Below are positions 7,153 through 11,521 of a DNA stretch of 11,521 nt, piece after piece. A program made the position numbers and the translations under genes. Source of the stretch: Porticoccaceae bacterium (GTDB taxonomy: Bacteria > Pseudomonadota > Gammaproteobacteria > Pseudomonadales > Porticoccaceae); the NCBI GenBank assembly GCA_023228865.1, contig JALOAH010000110.1, positions 1 to 11,521 of the forward strand, read 5' to 3'. Under the pieces are notes generated by a model, which saw only the letters and a list, made by a program, of their open reading frames with translations, was not told where the DNA came from and did no database searches. Every line of letters begins with the position of its first letter. Position 1 is the stretch's first letter.

Positions 7153-7189
7153 CCCGTCAACGCAGATTCAAGACACATGCGTCGACGGG
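7153..7189. other. stem-loop downstream of nhaB with an alternative pairing
   Basis: CCCGTC-A-ACGCA (7153-7164) pairs with TGCGT-C-GACGGG (7178-7189): 6 plus 5 bp around one mismatch, loop 13 bases. It lies 33-69 bp beyond the nhaB stop. No T-run follows on either strand, so it is not a textbook terminator, but it could protect the 3' end of nhaB mRNA. GTGTCT (7145-7150) can instead pair with AGACAC (7171-7176), which cannot readily coexist with the main stem. Confidence 0.5.
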
Positions 7190-7221
7190 CCATAGAGCCT
7201 GACTGAATGTCTTGTTTTCCC

Positions 7222-8730
7222 TTAAATAAAAAACCAGATGCAGGCCATGCCAGTGGCGGTGAGAACGATGGTATAAGGCAGCGCCATCAGTACCATTCTG
7301 CCGTAAGAGAGGCGAATCAGCGGCGCCAGTGCTGAGGTCAACAAAAACAAAAAGGCGGCTTGTCCGTTGGGAGTGGCAACGCTGGGTAGGTTGGTGCCGG
7401 TGTTGATGGCTACCGCCAGTTTGTCAAAGTGCTCGCGGCTGATGCCGCCAGCGTCAAAAACAGCTTTGACTTCGTTGATGTAGACAGTGGCGACAAAGAC
7501 GTTGTCGCTGATGGCGGACAGCACACCGTTGGCGACAAAAAACATCAATGGCTGTATGTGCTCGTCCATTTCCAGGACGGCGGCGATAATGGGGGAGAAC
7601 AAATGTTGGTCGTGGATCACCGAGACGATGGCAAAAAAGACCACCAGAAGTGCCGTAAAGGGCAGGGCTTCCTCAAAGGCGTGGCCAATCTGATGTTCGT
7701 CAATGACGCCGTTGAATGCAGTGAGAAGCACGATAATCATCAGGCCGATGAGACCGACAGCGGCAATATGAAATGCCAGACTGAGGACTAGTGTCACCGC
7801 CACCAGCGCCTGAACACCGAGGGCAACGTTGTCTTTTTTGGTGCGTTTGGCGGCATCGAGGGCGCTGAAGTCTGCCAGTACCGCGCGTACCGCTTCCGGA
7901 AGTTTCTGGCCGTAGCCGAACCAGCCAGTGGCTTCAAGAACCAGCGTGGTGAGAATGCCGCAGGCGAGGACGGGCATGGTCACGGGCGCCATGACAATAA
8001 AGAAATGGACAAATTCCCAGCCGGCTTTTTCGGCGATGAGAAGATTCTGAGGCTCTCCCACCAGGGTGCAGACGCCCCCCAGCGCCGTGCCCACCACGCC
8101 GTGCATGATGAGGCTGCGCAGGAAGCTGCGGAATTTGTCGAGATCTTCGCGGTGAAACTCATGGATTTCGTTGTCATTGCCGTGGTCGTGCTCGTCCATA
8201 TGCTGGATTTTCTTGCCGGACGCCACTTTATGGTAAACGGCGTAAAAGCCGACGCCGACACTGATCAGCACGGCGGTCACCGTAAGGGCGTCGAGAAAGG
8301 CGGACAGCACCGCCCCCATGAGGGTAAACATTAAGGACAGGACTATCTTTGAGTGAACTCTGACCAGTAGTCGAGTAAACGTAAACAACAGCAGGCCGCG
8401 CATAAAATAGATGCCGGCGACCATAAACATCAAGAGAAGAATGACTTCAAAGTTGGCAACGGTCTCGTAGTACACCGTGTCGGGAGATGTCATGCCGAGG
8501 ATAACGGCCTCGATAGCCAGTAGGCCGCCCGGCTGCAAGGGGTAGCATTTCAACGCCATGGCCAGGGTGAAAATAAATTCGAGGATCAGTATCCAGCCGG
8601 CGATATATTTGCCGGCAACCAGAATTAACAAAGGGTTAAAAACCAAAAAACCGATAATTGTGTATTTGTACCAATTCGGTGCCTGACCCAAAAAGTTCGT
8701 GCCAAGCGCACTGAATACCGACTGCTGCAT
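7222..8730 (-). CDS. nhaB: Na+/H+ antiporter NhaB
   Basis: NhaB is an inner-membrane antiporter that expels Na+ in exchange for H+, supporting sodium tolerance and pH control. The product has 502 residues (E. coli 513, mainly a shorter C-terminus). Signature segments are [11 protein letters not shown] at the N-terminus, [25 protein letters not shown] (about 51-75), FLDALT with D147 at the same number as the intramembrane Asp of E. coli NhaB, [26 protein letters not shown], and [38 protein letters not shown] near the end. Many hydrophobic helices run along the whole length. A cytoplasmic-loop segment at 177-193 is rich in His, Asp and Glu. ATG 8730 follows a GGAG ribosome binding site at about 10 bases. 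It is divergent from fimL. Confidence 0.96.
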   Translation of the reverse strand: MQQSVFSALGTNFLGQAPNWYKYTIIGFLVFNPLLILVAGKYIAGWILILEFIFTLAMALKCYPLQPGGLLAIEAVILGMTSPDTVYYETVANFEVILLLMFMVAGIYFMRGLLLFTFTRLLVRVHSKIVLSLMFTLMGAVLSAFLDALTVTAVLISVGVGFYAVYHKVASGKKIQHMDEHDHGNDNEIHEFHREDLDKFRSFLRSLIMHGVVGTALGGVCTLVGEPQNLLIAEKAGWEFVHFFIVMAPVTMPVLACGILTTLVLEATGWFGYGQKLPEAVRAVLADFSALDAAKRTKKDNVALGVQALVAVTLVLSLAFHIAAVGLIGLMIIVLLTAFNGVIDEHQIGHAFEEALPFTALLVVFFAIVSVIHDQHLFSPIIAAVLEMDEHIQPLMFFVANGVLSAISDNVFVATVYINEVKAVFDAGGISREHFDKLAVAINTGTNLPSVATPNGQAAFLFLLTSALAPLIRLSYGRMVLMALPYTIVLTATGMACIWFFI

Positions 8731-8771
8731 AGAATTAATGCTCCATCATGCAAGGCTATTTGGCCTCAGAA

Positions 8772-8799
8772 ATGTTGTAATATGTTGTGCAGATGTTTT
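8772..8799. promoter_or_regulatory. phased ATGTT direct repeats in the nhaB/fimL intergenic region
   Basis: ATGTTGT occurs at 8772-8778 and 8782-8788, followed by ATGTTTT at 8793-8799. The spacing of 10 and 11 bases places the copies on one face of the helix, as for a regulator binding tandem half-sites. They lie about 90-115 bp upstream of fimL and, on the other strand, within the probable nhaB leader. No regulator is identified; the AT-rich context makes chance possible. Confidence 0.35.
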
Positions 8800-8813
8800 T
8801 AATAGGCGCTGAC

Positions 8814-8840
8814 GTTATATCGCAAATGCAAATAATTCAA
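8814..8840 (-). promoter_or_regulatory. candidate sigma-70 promoter for nhaB
   Basis: On the minus strand TTGAAT (8835-8840) and TATAAC (8814-8819) are separated by 15 bp, slightly short of the usual 16-18. Transcription would start near 8807 and give a leader of about 77 bases. No comparably good promoter for fimL was found on the plus strand in this 156 bp gap. Confidence 0.35.
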
Positions 8841-8886
8841 GTAAATCGTCACTTCCAGTGATTGTCGATGCGGAGATTAGGCTCTT

Positions 8887-10551
8887 ATGGCAGGGATAAA
8901 CGCAGAAATTGCAAACATATTACAGGCTGAAATTGCAGCTCTGACCGAAGAGATCGGCTCTTTTCTCTTCAATGAACCCCTGGAGCAGGATCCTCTTACC
9001 GATGGCCTCAATAAGCTGAGCGGCGTATGTCGACTCCTTGAGCTGGAATCAGCGGTTGTGCTTGTCGATGAGCTCAAAAAAACCATTAACTTTATTGTTG
9101 ATAAGGGCAATCGGCCACTGTCATTTCAACCAGAATTGTCGGCCATTCTTGATATTTTTCCCAAGTTTTTCAAAGTCTTTCACCAATTGGATGTGGCGTC
9201 TCCTTTCCTGTTTATGCCGGAACTGGCGGTGCTGAGGCGTGTTCAAGGTCTGCCCCCGCTGTACGAGTTTCAGATGGTCAAAAAACATCAGTGGCCAGCG
9301 GCGAGTCGCTTCTTGGGGTCGACAACCCTGGATGACAGTTCGGTCGCCGCAGTGAAAAAGCTGAAACAATTGTTTCAGATGGGGCTTTTGGAGATCTTGC
9401 GTGGCCGCGACCAGCACAAGGGCTCAGAGGTTATCGTCAAGGTGGCTGCCAAGCTGAAGATGGTTTTTGTCTCTGAAGCTGAGCGCAACTACTGGACGTT
9501 GGTTGAGTATGTTGCCAGGGGCTTCAGGGACAATCAGTTGAGCTTCAACTCTGTGCGCATGCGCTTGCTGGCGGCGGTTGAGCGGCAGTTGAAAACCCTC
9601 CTGGATGGCGGCGCGGAACCTGCAAAAGCCTATCCCCTCGGCCTGTGGCGAGCCTACGGTATTTTGTTGTCGCTGATTCCCACCAAGGACGAGAGTGCAA
9701 AAGCCCTTTGCGCCTGGGTTGGCGCACCGGATTTTGATTTTACCGATGCAGGAATGACAGAAGCTCGCAGCGTTATTTTTGGCGATGAAGACCAGGGCTT
9801 TGATGGCTTGATCGCCGAGTTGTCAGCCAAGCTGAGCAGTATCCATAACACCCTTGAGCTGGTGGATTCCCAGGGGCATTTGTCCGCAGAAGAGGCGGAT
9901 GAGTTTGCCGCCATGGTTGCCGAGATAGCGGATCTTTGCGAGGAAAACGGCCTCGCCAAAGCCGCTGGCCGCTTCAAGGATCACCACAGCTATATTCGCG
10001 CCGCGTCCGGTGAATTCTGGCAGCCCGGCAGCATGCTGCTCAAGGAAACAGCCCATAGCATTCTCTACTTGGAGTGCCTGCTGCTCAATCTTAGAGAGCA
10101 GGGCGTGTGTCTAAAAGGATTTGTTACCAAACTGGATCTGCGCGATGTGGATGCCGTGGTCGAGGAAAAACTGGTGGATACCAGCATCCATTCCGTGTGG
10201 GTGGAGTGCCTGCGCAAATTGACCGCCGCGAAAGAAATTCTCGATGAGGTTGTCAGTGATATGGCGGGCGCCGAGGTGTCCGACAGCCTGCTGGAAGATT
10301 TTAGCGCCATTGAGGGGGCGGCAAAAATTGTCGGCGAAGACCAGGTGGTGGACATTGTCAGCCGCTGTCGCCACTTTATCAGCAACAGTCTCTTTACCAT
10401 TGCACCGGAAGAAAAAAACAGCCGCATGGCCTCCTTTGCGGATGCAGTGGTCGCCCTTGAATATTATTTCCAGAATACCTCGCAGGGTGAAAAGAGCGAC
10501 TTTGTCCTCAATATTGCCGAGGATTATCTCGCGGCGCTTGAAGCAGCTTGA
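8887..10551 (+). CDS. fimL: FimL-like protein (ChpA N-terminus-related, type IV pilus / cAMP regulation)
   Basis: The 554-residue product is soluble, strongly alpha-helical and has no signal peptide or membrane helix. Its N-terminal helix LNKLSGVCRLLEL (41-53) and the later ELSAKLSSIHNTLELVDSQ / MVAEIADLCEENGLAKAAGRF region resemble the degenerate phosphotransfer-like domains of the N-terminus of ChpA, the large histidine kinase of the Chp system. No HxxKGxA phosphoacceptor site is present; Asn42 stands where the His would be, and H390 is followed by SILY, not a KG pair. In P. aeruginosa, FimL has these same properties, promotes twitching motility and cAMP signalling, and lies between nhaB and a NudC-type gene, as here. 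The assignment rests on that gene order plus the helix pattern. ATG 8887 has GGAG at 8872-8875 and AGG at 8879-8881 upstream. nudC starts 13 bases after its stop. Confidence 0.75.
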   Translation: MAGINAEIANILQAEIAALTEEIGSFLFNEPLEQDPLTDGLNKLSGVCRLLELESAVVLVDELKKTINFIVDKGNRPLSFQPELSAILDIFPKFFKVFHQLDVASPFLFMPELAVLRRVQGLPPLYEFQMVKKHQWPAASRFLGSTTLDDSSVAAVKKLKQLFQMGLLEILRGRDQHKGSEVIVKVAAKLKMVFVSEAERNYWTLVEYVARGFRDNQLSFNSVRMRLLAAVERQLKTLLDGGAEPAKAYPLGLWRAYGILLSLIPTKDESAKALCAWVGAPDFDFTDAGMTEARSVIFGDEDQGFDGLIAELSAKLSSIHNTLELVDSQGHLSAEEADEFAAMVAEIADLCEENGLAKAAGRFKDHHSYIRAASGEFWQPGSMLLKETAHSILYLECLLLNLREQGVCLKGFVTKLDLRDVDAVVEEKLVDTSIHSVWVECLRKLTAAKEILDEVVSDMAGAEVSDSLLEDFSAIEGAAKIVGEDQVVDIVSRCRHFISNSLFTIAPEEKNSRMASFADAVVALEYYFQNTSQGEKSDFVLNIAEDYLAALEAA

Positions 10552-10564
10552 GTATTGACGGCAC

Positions 10565-11386
10565 GTGACTTTTAACGATGAACTTCACATTCGCGATCCC
10601 TACGCCTTTGAGCGCATAGAGGGCAAGATCGTGATCACCAGTGGCGATGACATTGTCTATGGGGGCGCCAATGACCTGTTTTGGGAATACTCTCAGTTAA
10701 AGTGGCTAATGCCCGAGGATGCAAATCTTCACTACCTGGGAGAGTACGGCGGGCAATCCATTTTTACCGTCGAACTTGCACCCTCTGGCTTTGAGCTGCT
10801 GTCGCCACAGGTTGCCAGTTTGCGAAAATTTCTCGGCAGCCTCCCCGACGGCCTGTTCCGCCTGCTGGGTCGGGCTTTGCAGATTAACGATTGGTACCGG
10901 GCGCACCGCTATTGCGGTTATTGCGGCAATCCGACAACCATTGTTGCCAATGAGCGCGCCATGGGTTGCGACCGCTGCCGCAAAATCTACTATCCGCGCC
11001 TGTCTCCCTGCATTATGGCGCTGATTACCCGTGGCGATGAGTGTCTGCTTGCCCGCAATGGTCAGTGGACGGTACCTTACTACAGTGTCCTCGCCGGTTT
11101 TATTGAGCCTGGAGAGTCGGCGGAAGCCGCGTTGCGCCGCGAGGTGATGGAAGAGGTTGGGCTCAATGTGGGCAAGCTCCACTATATGGGCAGTCAGCCC
11201 TGGCCTTTCCCCGGCCAGTTGATGCTGGGTTTTTTTGCCGATTATGCCGGTGGCGACATTCGTGTCGACGGCATTGAAATTGTCGATGCCCAGTGGTACC
11301 CCTTCAACGATTTACCGAATATTCCCGGTGAATTTACCTTGTCCGGGCAGTTGATTCGTCTTTTTGTTGAACGCTGCAGCCAATAA
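10565..11386 (+). CDS. nudC: NADH pyrophosphatase / RNA NAD-decapping hydrolase NudC
   Basis: NudC splits NAD(H) into NMN(H) and AMP and removes NAD caps from RNA. The product has 273 residues. An N-terminal NUDIX-like domain is followed by a zinc ribbon with Cys pairs C117/C120 and C135/C138, then the catalytic Nudix domain. The Nudix box runs from G178 (GFIEPGE) to about 200 with the REVMEEVG helix complete. The NADH-specific signature SQPWPFP lies at 210-216. The start is GTG 10565, the only in-frame start between the fimL stop and the conserved region that keeps the N-terminal domain; its ribosome binding site is weak, suggesting coupling to fimL translation 13 bases upstream. Confidence 0.95.
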   Translation: MTFNDELHIRDPYAFERIEGKIVITSGDDIVYGGANDLFWEYSQLKWLMPEDANLHYLGEYGGQSIFTVELAPSGFELLSPQVASLRKFLGSLPDGLFRLLGRALQINDWYRAHRYCGYCGNPTTIVANERAMGCDRCRKIYYPRLSPCIMALITRGDECLLARNGQWTVPYYSVLAGFIEPGESAEAALRREVMEEVGLNVGKLHYMGSQPWPFPGQLMLGFFADYAGGDIRVDGIEIVDAQWYPFNDLPNIPGEFTLSGQLIRLFVERCSQ

Positions 11387-11447
11387 CACCGGGTTCTTTC
11401 CAGGCCGCTGCTGCCTGTGCCGCCGGGACTCGCATTAACCTATTTTC

Positions 11448-11453
11448 GGAGTG
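11448..11453 (+). promoter_or_regulatory. sohB: ribosome binding site that fixes the sohB TTG start
   Basis: GGAGTG at 11448-11453 sits with its GGAG core 8 bases before TTG 11460. This is much better than the sites of the neighbouring genes and supports initiation at TTG. A small hairpin (CAGGC 11401-11405 with GCCTG 11413-11417) lies upstream but lacks a T-run, so nudC and sohB may share a transcript. Confidence 0.6.
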
Positions 11454-11459
11454 AACCAA

Positions 11460-11521
11460 TTGGAATTTTTGAGTGAATACGGGCTCTTTTTTGCCAAAAC
11501 CCTGACCTTTCTCGCCGCTTT
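11460..11521 (+). CDS. sohB: Probable inner-membrane protease SohB, N-terminus only (cut by window edge)
   Basis: TTG at 11460 opens a frame reading MEFLSEYGLFFAKTLTFLAA up to the right edge. This closely matches the SohB N-terminus of E. coli (MELLSEYGLFLAK...). SohB is a signal-peptide-peptidase-A-like serine protease (S49) anchored by an N-terminal membrane helix, which is the hydrophobic stretch beginning here. The catalytic region lies outside the window, so activity cannot be judged. It starts 73 bases after nudC. Confidence 0.82.
   Translation, partial: MEFLSEYGLFFAKTLTFLAA

Larger units (their letters stand above)
6544..7221. other. 678 bp gene-free spacer between convergent dnaQ and nhaB
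   Basis: No credible gene is seen. Short open frames here translate to strings such as DSxLRxxDG and LRGND, the usual false-protein signature of dispersed GC-rich palindromes of the TTCCCGC...GCGGGAA type. The region holds a 14-base-spaced direct repeat GGAATCCGC (6568-6576 and 6582-6590), several hairpins, a three-block inverted repeat from 6627 to 7034, and a strong stem near 7153-7189. No run of T after a strong hairpin marks an obvious terminator for either flanking gene. In P. aeruginosa a few genes lie between dnaQ and nhaB, so this may be the scar of their loss. Confidence 0.7.

Noticed and set aside
6544..7221. CRISPR array or tandem repeat array in the spacer
   Set aside because: Repeats are inverted and unevenly spaced, with no constant spacer length and no cas genes nearby.
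1..11521. Defence island, biosynthetic cluster or other new multi-gene system
   Set aside because: Every substantial gene belongs to a known family in a gene order shared with Pseudomonas relatives; no accessory cargo gene was found.

Overview
This window of roughly 53% G+C carries mainly housekeeping genes of a gammaproteobacterium. The gene order points to a Pseudomonas- or Cellvibrio-like lineage rather than an enteric one. From memory, the P. aeruginosa order gloB, methyltransferase, rnhA, dnaQ, (spacer), nhaB, fimL, nudC is reproduced almost exactly between 3714 and 11386. FimL is a pilus and cAMP regulator known mainly from Pseudomonas relatives. I cannot name the species.

Layout. (1) Positions 2-91 are the last 29 codons of an IS30-family transposase; the rest of the element lies to the left. 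(2) prfB (RF2, with its programmed +1 frameshift), lysS and ung run rightward at 331-3704. (3) gloB runs leftward (3714-4496) and meets ung tail to tail with only 9 bp between them. (4) Divergent from gloB, a YafS-like methyltransferase, rnhA and dnaQ run rightward with overlapping ends (4573-6543), which suggests one translationally coupled transcript. (5) A 678 bp spacer (6544-7221) has no credible gene. It holds a large, imperfect, three-block inverted repeat built from short palindromes, and each arm carries its own extra hairpin. (6) nhaB runs leftward (7222-8730). (7) fimL and nudC run rightward (8887-11386), and the first 62 bases of sohB are cut by the right edge.

How the genes work together. 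prfB, lysS and the IS end are unrelated in pathway, although prfB-lysS is a widely conserved translation operon. ung, rnhA and dnaQ act in DNA repair and replication fidelity. gloB detoxifies methylglyoxal-derived thioester. nhaB exports sodium, which fits a marine or halotolerant habit. fimL is expected to act with the Chp chemosensory and type IV pilus system, and nudC in NAD(H) and NAD-capped RNA turnover.

I found no defence locus, CRISPR array, tRNA or clearly new multi-gene system. The parts most worth a second look are the nested inverted repeat at 6627-7034, the helically phased repeats in the nhaB/fimL intergenic region, the IS30 end upstream of prfB, and the degenerate SAM-binding motif of the YafS-like protein.
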